DNA of 64,000 nt from Viola odorata (taxonomy: Eukaryota; Streptophyta; Magnoliopsida; Malpighiales; Violaceae), in NCBI GenBank assembly GCA_963691705.1, contig OY829543.1:49022564-49086563 (forward strand). The letters run 5' to 3'. Shown here one piece after another: positions 31,386 to 41,734 of the stretch (within the stretch, counting starts at the first letter, position 1; each line of letters begins with the position of its first letter). The notes beneath the pieces are model-generated. The model did no database searches. It was given only the letters and a program-made list of their open reading frames with translations, and had not been told where the DNA came from. The translations under genes were made by a program, and so were the position numbers.

Positions 31386-33032
31386 GGGGTAATAGTTATT
31401 AGGCCCCTATACTAACGTTTTAAACAAAAACCTCCCCTCAATTAAAAAAAATCAAATCGGAGTACCTGTACTATTGATCAACGAGATTCACATCCTGTCC
31501 GTTAGTCAAACTAACGTTCTGTTACTTTTGACCTGCTATAATAAGTTACCTTTTTTTTTCCTTCCGGTTGCTTCTTCATTTTCTTTTTTTTTTCTTTTTT
31601 CTAAGTTTTCTTTTCTTTTCTTCTTCCCTCTCTCTGTTCATCATCATCTTCTCCAAATAAAAACAAAACCCTAAATTTAGCCACTCTCTAATTTTCTAAT
31701 TTCTTTCTTTCTTTCGTTTTTCTTTCTTTCTTCTTTCTTATTTCTTTCTTTCTTGGCACTTTTCTTATTTCGTTTTTTACAACACTTTTCTTTCTTTATT
31801 CAACAGATTTGGACTTTGTAGTACTTAGATCTGGGCTTTTCTTTATTTTGTTTTTTCGATGTCTGATCTATTCTGATTCTAGATTAGCAGATCTGGGTTT
31901 TGAAATACCCAAATCAGCTTCTTCACCTTCCTTGAGATAAGCAGATCTGCCGTTTCCGGCACCGGATCTGCTCCAACTGTCGGCGCCGGATCTGCTGCAT
32001 CGGTTGAGACTACCGCGGCTGTCAATGCTGGTTGTAACTCCGGCGATGGTCAGATTTGTGACGGAGAAGGTGATGGATTCGACGACAGTCAAATCTGTCC
32101 ATGGAGATGGTAATGGATCCGGCGAAAGTTAGATCTGTTGATGGAGAAGGTGGGCGACGGTCAAATCTGGCGAGGATGCGGCGACGGCCAGAGGAGTAGA
32201 GGTTTTGAATCTGGGTTTAGTTCTGCTTCAACAAAGTAATAGAAAAGAGCCCTTCTTTGCAATTTATCCACGCTTATGTATCCACCATACTGCTTGAAAC
32301 TCACTGCTGGCTGCCCTAGCAAACTCAGGATTCTGTCATCTGCTCTGCTTATTTGCACCAAAGTTGCACAGATTGCTAAAACTGTAACTATCCACCACTG
32401 ATCAGACTTCATCATGGTAATTTGATTGATTGGTTTAGGTGATTTGGATTTGGGATTATAAGAATTCATATTTTAGCTTGGATTTTGATTGATTGGTTTA
32501 GCTTGAATGGATTGGGATTATTTATCCAGATATTCATATTTTTCAAAGGCTTGGCAACTCGGCAGCACAATCATCGTTCGTTCCGCTGTTTTGAGCTAAA
32601 AGGCCAAAATCACTTTGACTTTTGAGCTTAACAAGCCTTCATCCCACTACATGTATGTAGAAGAAACAGTAAGATGAATTTAAAATGAAAAAATGGAATG
32701 TTAAAAAGATGGAATTATGGAATAAAAATCAGACAACTAATTTAAATTATATGGTTTTTAATTTGTAGAAATAATTTTAATTAAATAAAATCAAGAATTT
32801 ATTTGAGGATAAGAGAAGAAAAGAAAAAAAAATGAAAATGAAGAAGCAACCGGAAGGAAAAAAAAAGGTAACCTATTGTAGCAGGTCAAAAGTAACAGAA
32901 CGTTAGTTTGACTAACGGAATGGATCTGAATCTCGTTGACCAATAGTACAGGTACTCCGATTTGACTTTTTTTAGTTGTGGGGAGGTTTTTGTTTAAAAC
33001 GTTAGTACAAGGGGCCTAATAACTATTTCTCC
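31386..33032. mobile_element. Mutator-like element carrying gene fragments (Pack-MULE)
   Basis: Long terminal inverted repeats of about 165 bp (31386-31552 and 32868-33032) share ATAGTTATTAGGCCCCT and ACGTTTTAAACAAAAACCTC. A perfect 9-bp direct duplication TTAATTATT flanks it (31377-31385 and 33033-33041), which is diagnostic of Mutator-type insertion. No transposase is present. The interior holds a serine carboxypeptidase 5' fragment and a second GC-richer segment (31900-32185) of unknown origin. Size is 1647 bp. Confidence 0.9.
32188..32469 (-). pseudogene. Captured serine carboxypeptidase-like first-exon fragment
   Basis: From ATG 32469, a hydrophobic signal segment (WWIVTVLAICATLVQ) leads to ADDRILSLLGQP, FKQYGGYISVD and ALFYYFVEAE, ending at LLLW. 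This is the N-terminal hallmark of SCPL proteases (peptidase S10). The family sequence then continues to the NGGPGCSS region, but here homology stops abruptly at 32188, the capture breakpoint. No catalytic residue is included. Whether it is transcribed from the element ends is unknown. Confidence 0.85.
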
Positions 33033-33079
33033 TTAATTATTTTGTATTTTATCTGCTGATCTTATTTGTGAAGTATAAT

Positions 33080-33340
33080 ATGAATGCACAGGAGAAGCCG
33101 ATGGCCCTCAACACCATGAGAGGTGTCAACGGCCACTTATATGATGATATAGTGGTCCTGGAGAACAAGATATTGCAGACTCAACAGGACATCAACCGGC
33201 TGAAGGCAAGGGTTGATGAATTGAAGCAGAAGAAAGATGGAGCTTTTATTGAATATGATAATGAGTATATTATGGAAGTTGTCTACACAATTGGGGACTG
33301 CCTTGTTGACCTTCACATTGCAATTGCACTTCTGGAGTAG
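33080..33340 (+). CDS. Hypothetical 86-aa coiled-coil protein
   Basis: ATG 33080 (MNAQEKPMAL) to TAG 33338-33340. The middle, ENKILQTQQDINRLKARVDE, has a heptad pattern. No family was recognised. A TATA-like sequence and CT-rich leader lie before the Mutator-like insertion at 31386, so this may be the coding part of a small transcription unit whose leader or intron was interrupted. It could equally be an exon fragment. Confidence 0.35.
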   Translation: MNAQEKPMALNTMRGVNGHLYDDIVVLENKILQTQQDINRLKARVDELKQKKDGAFIEYDNEYIMEVVYTIGDCLVDLHIAIALLE

Positions 33341-34033
33341 AAGAGGGTTGCTCTGAACATGTCTCTATAGACTGTTAAGGTTGCTAATGATGCCCTCAAC
33401 CAATTTCGGAATAGTGTGCCTAGCATTCCATTAATTTAGTGGATTGTAATGTAGTTCATGTTTAGGGTTGGTAAAGTTATTGAATTATGTTATTAATGAT
33501 TGTTTCTGTTGCAATTTGACTCTTGTCAATGTATGAACTGGTTTATGGTTTGGGAATAATATATTTTTCATTTGTACACTGCAATTTTGTGTTCTTACTT
33601 TATGCTATGAAATGATGATATTTAAAATTGTGTAATAGAATGATGATTGTTTAAATTGTGGAATGGAATGATTTTTCAATTGGGCAAGCAGTGACAATAC
33701 TTATGCTGAATTATTGTATGTACTGATCTTGGATGAGGTCTGCAACTTCTAGTGTAATTGATGGTGTGAAGTTATGGTGCAAATTCTAGTGCAATTGATG
33801 GTGTATTATTTGGTGTAATGTCTAGTTTAGAGTACATGAATTGCACATTACATTTAGATGCAAAACAAGAAAAATCTGCCAAAATATTCAAGCAACAAAC
33901 TGGAAATTTGGATTGATAAGCCAACATCAGTTTTCCACTAAAACTAAGCCAGTATGAACAGATAATTGCAACACAAAATTATCATTGGGAAAATTTATGT
34001 AAGTGGAACTAGGAATGACAATACAACGATTAT
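33341..34033. other. AT-rich spacer
   Basis: No gene was recognised; it contains simple short repeats around TGATGGTGTGAAG and TGATGGTGTATTA. Confidence 0.4.
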
Positions 34034-34338
34034 CTACAATCTCATTTGCCAACTCTCGTGCCTCTGCGGACTGTTGGGTTCATTTGAGGGTGCATTCAGG
34101 TCGAAATTAAATGGAACTTTGGGGGAAATGATGTCTTCATCCTCCGATTGCCTGCCTACAATCTGATTGAGGTCCTGCACTTCCTTCGCCGGTGTATCCA
34201 CCACTCTGATGTCACTGCTCACTTCTGCTTCTTCAATTTCGTCGACCACTGCCACAACTGTCGCGTCCTCCTCCATCGGCTCATCGAAATCAATGATATT
34301 ATCCTTTGGGAGTCATCCCAATAATCGACACCCTCCAT
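34034..34338 (-). pseudogene. Acidic hypothetical ORF with FDLN motif, frameshifted
   Basis: ATG 34338 (MEGVDYWDD) is followed after one shift, near 34305, by an acidic frame (MEEDATVVAVVDEIEEAE, then FNFDLNAPSNEP) that stops at 34034-34036. The composition and DLN motif resemble the N-terminal ORFs at 28370 and 62712, which are thought to be MLE transposase starts, but no transposase follows. Function is unknown. Confidence 0.3.
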
Positions 34339-34675
34339 TGTTGAAGAAGGAAAATAAGGAGAGAAGATGTTAAACAAAATTGAGCATGCAAAAGAGTGAG
34401 AGGACAAGAATTTTTTTTAATACACCCAAATTTTGGGTTGCCTCCTAAATCAATTTTCATTTCCCCCAAATCAAGCTTTGGCAAGCTTGAATTTCGCCAA
34501 ATTCAGGAGAAACCCCAATTAATTCGACAGTAAATTCGACAATGCTTTTAGCTGCGAAGAGAAGGACAAAATGGGGAAAAGGAAAAATATATATATAATA
34601 AAAAAAAGAAAACGACAGGTCCAACTCCCTCCTCCAAAAATTAAAACATACCTCCAAAATCATACTCAAATCGAA

Positions 34676-37600
34676 TCACATGATTCGATCAGACAGTGAG
34701 GGAAGCCTCCTCAAGAAGTTCAATGCTGGTGATGGCATCCGATCACGGAAGATCGGATGGCGGAAATAATAGAATCCAAACGCCATAGCCACCATCTTTG
34801 ATGGTACCAAGTACAGTATGAAAGCCACCACGAAACACAGCCCAACAAATATCCCCGTCGCACGTGGGTCCCTCCATGTCACCAACGCCTGCACGCGCTC
34901 CCCTTGCGTCGCAAAATCACCCAATACAGTCTGCACGCGTGCCCCGAGCGTACGCAACTTATCATATCTCGCACGCACCAGATCAGGCGATCTAGAGCTT
35001 GGCACCGGGTCAAACTCCTCGTCCAGCTCCTCCCGGTCAACCGTCTCAGCCAACGAGATCTTAGGATCAAAGTGAGGAAGTGGGTCCCGCGATCTAAACC
35101 TGTAGTTCCAAACACCAATCACAAACACATAGAATGCTAAACTGGGGACGATCAGATCCGGGACCCACACCAGCATCACCAACAACGCATGCACAAGCAC
35201 AGTAGATGTTGGATTCTTCCACACACGTGTATCGTTTATCCACCGTCCGATGTCGATCACACTCGCGATCAGATTAATAATCCTGAACCAATTCGCCCGC
35301 ACTTTCCTCATACTGAAAGCGTGCGAGTCCGAGTCGAGCATGTAAAGCACAACCTCCCTTCGAAGCAGCGGTTCAGATCTTGACAAGTGTGCGGCTGTGA
35401 TCTTCACTGATATGTTCCTCAATACTTCCTGATGCACCACACCCAGCGGTTTGATGTGATGCATCAACGGAAGCAAAGGTTGAGAGTACACGTGTAAGAA
35501 ATCCAACGTCGGAGTTGTGCGTACGAACCTCACAGCCAGTTCAATCTCACCCATTTTCTTCACTCCGTTGTTATTCAACAACAACAATGGATACGTATTC
35601 CTATACACTTTCCCCATCTCCAGCGTAGATATACGCACCCGTATTTTCCCAACCCGAAGATCCGGACGCGTGGCGGATTTCTCACCGTCCGGTTCGACTA
35701 CTACTCCCGAGCTGTCAAACACCCCAATGGTCAACACTGTGCACGGATCATAAACCTTCCACGTGTACTGCTCATTCCACTTGGGATCCAAGCTGTCACA
35801 CACAGTCCTAGTGCGGACCCACTTTGGGCCATACTTTGCCACGCAATAAGCATCAGTGCATCCTTTACCGTCGATCGTCTTCACCGGTAACAAATTCTTG
35901 CACCCAATGAGCCCCAACTCAACAGTCCCCACCGGCTGTTTCCACAACTGCCTTGCGGTTGGCCGGTAATCGCTGCACACGTGCGCTGCCTCATCCATCA
36001 CGTGATACCCACCGTCGAAGCATAACCTTAACTGGACCCTACCTTTGTAAGCCACCTTCTTCTTCTTCTCACTGCTTGGATCCTCAAAATTGAACCATCT
36101 CGACGCCACTTTCCTGTCGTCCACGCGTCGTTCGATACTTGTAAGAGGAATTCTGACAACTCCGATTGTTACCGGCCCTTTCTGTTGCCGGTTCTCTAAA
36201 CAAAACACCAATTGATCACCAAATGGCTCTGCCGCTACAAATAACAAATCTTCATTCCACGTTGGATTTCCGTTTCGGGTAACGGCGGGTTTTGTTTTGA
36301 GGACTTGAAAGCCTAGTTGGGCTTTGACTTGGACTGATGTTTCTTTTGACGGCGTTAGTGGGACGTCTTGTGCCTCGACGACGGTGGCTCTAAGGTACCA
36401 CAGCTTTGGAGACAGGTAAACTTTGGCCCTAGAGTTAACGCTACCGGCGGTGTCGGTTTTCCATGCATCAGGAAACGACTCATCGGCTTGTGTTCCAATC
36501 CACGTGGCGAGCATTAAGTCACTTCTGTGGGGAGGCCCACCTTCAAGCCTGTACCATTGCGGGGCCAATGGGCTGTCCGGTGGGTCCCGCAAGGGGATTT
36601 CCGTAGCATCGAAGCAAATCCCACCGAGGAAGTTATCGGTGTCGTGTGAGTCCCAAACAGAGACTTCCAAAATGGAGAAGGAATCCGGTGCGTCGCGCCC
36701 AAATGCGAATGTTTGGTCCCACTCAAAAAATGAGGATTTTGATCTTCTAGCAGCGGGTTTGGATTGCACGCGGCTGGTTGAAACTGCGATGCGCACTACT
36801 GGGCTGCCACTGGTTGGGAGAAACCGAGCTTTCACTACACGGACGAATAAGTAGTGCATCTTCTCAACGAGATCAAATGAGGACCGTTCGATTGAACTAA
36901 TACTCTCCTGCGGCTCAAATCTATAGGTGGTGGTGGGGGGGATTACCGGCCTTGTGATGGGATGCGGGCCGTTGATTCCGGACACTACTTTGACTTCAGG
37001 CACAGATCCGGACACAGCTGAGTGCATCATTTCATGTTGCGGGTCCCACTTGCTAGAGATGGGATCTAAAACAATATCCTCTTCATCACCACCGTCCGCT
37101 TCTTCAGTGGGCTGCTCATCTTCAGTTGCTTGTGGGTCCCTTTCTTGTGGTGGTGGGGCCTGGTCAGATTCTGGCGGGTTTTCAACTTGAACGCCCACCG
37201 GCGCATTATCCGCTGGTGGTGGTGGTGGTGCAGCTGAATCTGGTGGATCTTCCTTGGGTAATTTGGCTTCCTCGACTGACGGTTCTTTACTAGATTCTGT
37301 AGTGGGGTCCACTGCGTCGTCAGCCTTCTCAGCCTCCGGTGCTGCGGCTTCCTCTTTCTTTTCCTCCTCAACGGCGGCGAGCGGCGGTTCTTGCGGCGGA
37401 GGAGGCAGTACTTCATCTTGGTAATAGATCTTTAGCCCAATCTCACCTTGAATGAAGCTTAACAGGTACTTCTTCTGAAGAGGGTAGTAAATGAGAGCCT
37501 CCTCGCCTTTTCTGACGAACTGGGTGGAGCTCAAGCGGATCCGACCGAGGGAATTGTTTCTCCTTGTTGGGCCGTGGGTTTTGTCATGGTAGACATCTAG

Positions 37601-37816
37601 TTCAAGCACATCGCCAAACACATTGGAGGGCTTGCCGACGTTGAAATCAAGGACTTGATTCCAGGTGGGATTCAAGTCACGAATTGCGGGTTGGGTTTTC
37701 TTTCTTTGGCCGTAGAAGTCGATCACGACGTAAGGGCTTGAGGTTCCCTGGCCATCTTTAGGCGAGAGATTGCGCGCATCAACAACCTCAACAATCAGTT
37801 TCTGATTTGCTCCCAT
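34676..37816 (-). CDS. MCTP16: Multiple C2 and transmembrane region protein, MCTP16/MCTP14 type, 1046 aa
   Basis: A single uninterrupted frame from ATG 37816 (MGANQKLIVEVVDARNL) to TGA 34676-34678. The 22 residues before this ATG come from a TTG-start reading of a repeat and are not likely translated. Order: C2 domain at residues ~5-120; long Pro/Glu-rich linker (~135-270); three more C2 domains (~310-430, ~480-610, ~640-780, with DPKWNEQYTWKVYDP); and a PRT_C region (~880-1046) with two hydrophobic segments, ending PSLSDRIM. Known: plant MCTPs sit at ER-plasma-membrane contacts in plasmodesmata and act in intercellular transport; QUIRKY and FTIP1 are members. Motifs best match the MCTP14/MCTP16 branch rather than QUIRKY. 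The lack of introns is normal for this branch. Confidence 0.93.
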   Translation of the reverse strand: MGANQKLIVEVVDARNLSPKDGQGTSSPYVVIDFYGQRKKTQPAIRDLNPTWNQVLDFNVGKPSNVFGDVLELDVYHDKTHGPTRRNNSLGRIRLSSTQFVRKGEEALIYYPLQKKYLLSFIQGEIGLKIYYQDEVLPPPPQEPPLAAVEEEKKEEAAAPEAEKADDAVDPTTESSKEPSVEEAKLPKEDPPDSAAPPPPPADNAPVGVQVENPPESDQAPPPQERDPQATEDEQPTEEADGGDEEDIVLDPISSKWDPQHEMMHSAVSGSVPEVKVVSGINGPHPITRPVIPPTTTYRFEPQESISSIERSSFDLVEKMHYLFVRVVKARFLPTSGSPVVRIAVSTSRVQSKPAARRSKSSFFEWDQTFAFGRDAPDSFSILEVSVWDSHDTDNFLGGICFDATEIPLRDPPDSPLAPQWYRLEGGPPHRSDLMLATWIGTQADESFPDAWKTDTAGSVNSRAKVYLSPKLWYLRATVVEAQDVPLTPSKETSVQVKAQLGFQVLKTKPAVTRNGNPTWNEDLLFVAAEPFGDQLVFCLENRQQKGPVTIGVVRIPLTSIERRVDDRKVASRWFNFEDPSSEKKKKVAYKGRVQLRLCFDGGYHVMDEAAHVCSDYRPTARQLWKQPVGTVELGLIGCKNLLPVKTIDGKGCTDAYCVAKYGPKWVRTRTVCDSLDPKWNEQYTWKVYDPCTVLTIGVFDSSGVVVEPDGEKSATRPDLRVGKIRVRISTLEMGKVYRNTYPLLLLNNNGVKKMGEIELAVRFVRTTPTLDFLHVYSQPLLPLMHHIKPLGVVHQEVLRNISVKITAAHLSRSEPLLRREVVLYMLDSDSHAFSMRKVRANWFRIINLIASVIDIGRWINDTRVWKNPTSTVLVHALLVMLVWVPDLIVPSLAFYVFVIGVWNYRFRSRDPLPHFDPKISLAETVDREELDEEFDPVPSSRSPDLVRARYDKLRTLGARVQTVLGDFATQGERVQALVTWRDPRATGIFVGLCFVVAFILYLVPSKMVAMAFGFYYFRHPIFRDRMPSPALNFLRRLPSLSDRIM

Positions 37817-37825
37817 TAGTTCTTG

Positions 37826-37870
37826 TTGTAATTGGTAGTGGCAGTGGTAGTGGTAGTGGTAGTGGAAGGG
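37826..37870 (-). repeat. Trinucleotide-rich repeat in the MCTP 5' UTR
   Basis: TAGTGG/CAGTGG hexamer-like repeats (CCACTA on the sense strand) lie about 10 to 55 nt before the start ATG. They could alter leader length between individuals. Confidence 0.75.
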
Positions 37871-37920
37871 GAGTCGTTTCAAGTGGAAAATAGAGGAGGA
37901 AAGGAATATTGGGGTTTACA

Positions 37921-37930
37921 ATTTATAAGG
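37921..37930 (-). promoter_or_regulatory. TATA box of the MCTP gene
   Basis: CCTTATAAAT on the minus strand, about 105 nt upstream of the chosen ATG. It supports a short leader and the downstream start. Confidence 0.5.
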
Positions 37931-39794
37931 ATGTGAAAAGCCAGGAAAATTATGTTGATGACAAGATTTTGAATTTTAGTTGTAAGACTTGCAACGTTAC
38001 AAGATTATACTATAAATTTGTACATGAGAGCTTTGTCATCATCAACATATGTAATGTATTGGTGTGAATGCAAGGAAAAGGAAAGAAAAAAAAGGTTAAA
38101 AGCAGATGATGGGAGCGACAGTAAAGTGCTTAACTTCATGTGCAAGGCGATTTTACTTTTAATTTGGTAGCTTTTCTTTTCTTTCTTTTTATAGTCACTG
38201 AAGAGATTCCTTGCATCCACCTTTAGCTTTTAAGGCTTTATAGCCGTCCTTTTGCCAGATTTTGGAAGACAATATACAAGCTTTATGCAGTTTTGATGAC
38301 AAAATGCCACTAGGAAATTGGCAAATCGATCTGAGCCTGACCATTTTTTCTGTCACCCTCCTAAAGTTCAATTCACAAATCAACACCAGCTCTTTTTCTC
38401 ACACGTCAATGAATCGGATGATCATCAACGACAGTGTTGTTAATTGGAATGGAGACATGGATTATCAATATATTTGTTCATTAATCTTATTTAATAATAT
38501 TCATTACTTATTAATTTTATCACATTAATTTTATATTATTTTTTTATAAATTATATTAAACTAGGCATCCAACCATTTAGTTTGTCCTCAAATTTCAAAC
38601 ACACTCGAGTCCTATATTCATTAGCTATTAATTTTATTACATTAATTTTATATTAATTTTTAATAATTATATTAAATTATGCATTTTAACCATTTAATCC
38701 GTTATAAAATTTTAAGAGACAATCAAGTTCAATAGGAGTGTGACATTGTCATAAAACTTACAACATGATCATTCTTTTATATTAAATTCCTCTCACTTTC
38801 AAACCTCCTTTCGGCTAGCAAATTACCATCATTAAATTCTTTTTTGTTCATGGTATTTTTCTTTTTTTTTTCATTTGTAATTAATAACACGTAAAAATGA
38901 GTTTCATTTGAAGCTTTATTGCTTTTATAAGTTAATCAATAGTTCTTAAATATGTTCTATTAATTTTTATAATTTTGGTTCATAAATATTTAATATATAT
39001 ATAATACAACTTTCTATATATCTAACGCGTTAACACACAAAGAGTTCCCTTTTCTCCTTTTCCCCTTTGTCAAAGACTCAAAGGTAGAAAGAAAAAAAGC
39101 AGGGCGCGCCAACATCATCCTATAGTTTAATTCCCTTTTATGTTTCTTATTTGCAACATGTATTTTTTTTTATATAGAGCGGTGATAGATATAGTAATAA
39201 TTTTACTACTATTTATATTAAAAATACATAGATTATTTTCATATTCATTTGATAGTTATTTATTTAAAAATAATAATAATATAATTTAACAGGGATGGCT
39301 AAAAGGGACTAACGGGATGGATCTACGAGTCCGGAACTAAATCGCTACTCCTATAATCTAATTAGAAATGGATAAACCTCAATCATATTTTGACACATCA
39401 GTTAGTACAATTTTATTAGTAAAATAATTAGTATTTGAAGCGTTATTTTTTTTATAAACCTAAAACCTTTCTATTCTTACATGAACCAGACAGATGTGAT
39501 TAATGGGAACACTAATTTAAAACAAATTCAGTTTCTATATTAATTTTCAGTTTTCAATCTGACCCTATGTAAGCATTTGAAATTTGTACTTAATTATTAA
39601 AATTTTAAAATTCTGAATTTTTATAAAAATCTATTACATCATATTTTCTATTCAAATGTATTTTAAATAGGTGAATGGACTCTTTAAGAATATCCTATAA
39701 ATTAGCAAAATATCCAATAGAAAAAAAAAACATTTTGCAATTTTGTCTCATCTTCTTTCATAATTAGCTTGTAAAGTCTTATTTGATAATTGAA
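37931..39794. other. AT-rich intergenic region
   Basis: Includes the MCTP promoter. No further gene was recognised. ORFs around 38200-38520 are short, overlapping on both strands and without family features. Confidence 0.5.
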
Positions 39795-41652
39795 ATTAAT
39801 CATTAAGTAATTATTTTACAGATAAAAAAGTGAATTTAAAAAATAATAATAGAGGTAAGTTCAATTAGGCAATTTTAAATTTGAAGTTTGACTAATCATT
39901 CACAATAGATTATATAAAAATTATTAGAAAAAATAAATATGTAGGTTTTAGTTGAACCAAATTTACAAACACACGAATAAACATAACATTCCATAAAGGT
40001 AAGGTGAATTTTTTTGATGGTTTTCTACAAAAAAAAAAAAAATTTAAATACGAGGATTAAATTAATTATTAAATAATATAGGCAAGATCAATTACGCAAT
40101 TGTTTGATTAATTATTAATAGTGAAATATATAAAATCATTAGAATGAGTAATTGTATAAGGTTTAGTTAAACCAACTTTACAAACACATTAAAAAATGAA
40201 ATTCCATAAATACAAGATTTGATTAAAAATATTTTATAAATACGGGAACTAAATTGATTATTTATATGTTTGATTGATATTTTTTTCTATGGAATTGAAA
40301 TAACCAATAAATAAAAATTTCAAAAGACAAAAAAGAAAGAAGACAAAAAAATTGTCTTGACCCCAAAGAATATAATATTATCAACACCTATGAAAAATTA
40401 TATTGGACAAAATTAATTATCATAATTAAAATTGGTAATTACTTTTTTACTTTTTACTGGCTGTAGAAAATGTCTAATAAAGTTATTATATTTTGAATAA
40501 TTATAATTAACAATTAAAAATCCACTAATTACTTTTTACTTTAGTAAAATAGGGGAATGTTATTTATTAATTATTGCTACTATTTTTTTACCAAATAATA
40601 TTATATTATCAACACCTGTGAAAATCATCCCATCAATGAATTACTAAAAAAAATGTCAATTTGTTTTTGTCTGTTTGTGGACTTGCTTTTAGCTAAGAAA
40701 AAAGAATAATTTAAAACAGCGTATTTATTTATACGGAAAGGTTCGCGGAATTACATCTCACGCTTTCTAACGGACTAAACGGAGTTAGCCTATTAGTTAA
40801 GGTAATGGTAATAATTTTTTGCATTAAATGATTTAAATTTAGCCCAATAGGGATTTGACACCTGTCGTTAACAAGGAAATTATTTTCCAATTTATACTTA
40901 CTTTTAACGCAAAAGACAGCTGTTAGCCAATTGAAACTGATTTGCTTTCTTTGGTAATGATATTTTTTTCACCTTTATTTGATTTTTTTATAATTTAGCA
41001 TTTAATTTATTTTTTATTGGATTTAACCCTTCCATTCGTATTTTCATATTAATTTATCTCATTTAGGTAATGTTGTGCATAGTCGGACATTAAATCTGGT
41101 GACGTTGTTTAATTTAATATTTTTTAACCGACGTGCCAATCCATATCAGATGTAACGTCTAATTTTTTTTAACAAAATTGGATTTTAAATCCATTCACTC
41201 GACCTATTAACCTGAATCGCATAAATGAGTTAAAAAAAAAAATTTTGAAAAAAAATTAATGTGGGAATCTAATAAACAATATCACACCATAAGACTTAAC
41301 GTTTAATTATGTACGATGTTAATTAGAGTGACTAAATTAATTTGCAAATGTGAGTGAATGAGTTAAATCTAAAAAAAATTGAAATAAGATGACAAATCGA
41401 TAAAAAAAGTGAGTAGATGTGCTAAAATTATCGTTCTCTCTTCTTTTCACAAAAGTGATAGTGAATTTTTCCCTTTTAATTTCTTAATTTTAATGATCTG
41501 ATGCTAAAAAAATATGTGACAGATCCAACGGTCTTTATTGGTTTGTTACTTAAAAAATGGTTTACGTATGGCAGGAAAACACTAATTTTATAGGTAAGTA
41601 AATAAGTTCTTAGACAAATGTGGTTGGCATTGACAGCTTGCCATCGACCATA
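39795..41652 (+). repeat. Copy A of a ~2-kb direct duplication
   Basis: Segments recur in the same order in copy B: GTGAATTTAAAAAATAATAA (39831) with 41761, AAAATAGGGGAATGTTATTT (40547) with 42714, AACGGAGTTAGC (40780) with 43180, and GATCCAACGGTCTTTATT (41522) with 43656. Copies differ by many substitutions and by indels, so the duplication is old. There is no gene in it. Confidence 0.8.
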
Positions 41653-41734
41653 ATTAGAGTGGTTAAGGTTGTAGACCATACAATTATTCGAGTTTATAAA
41701 CTCAAAATCCAGGCCCGCTTTGCGAGTCTGAGTT

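Noticed and set aside
34818..37416. ORFs opposite or out of frame with the MCTP gene
   Set aside because: Shadows of a strongly supported 1046-aa gene.
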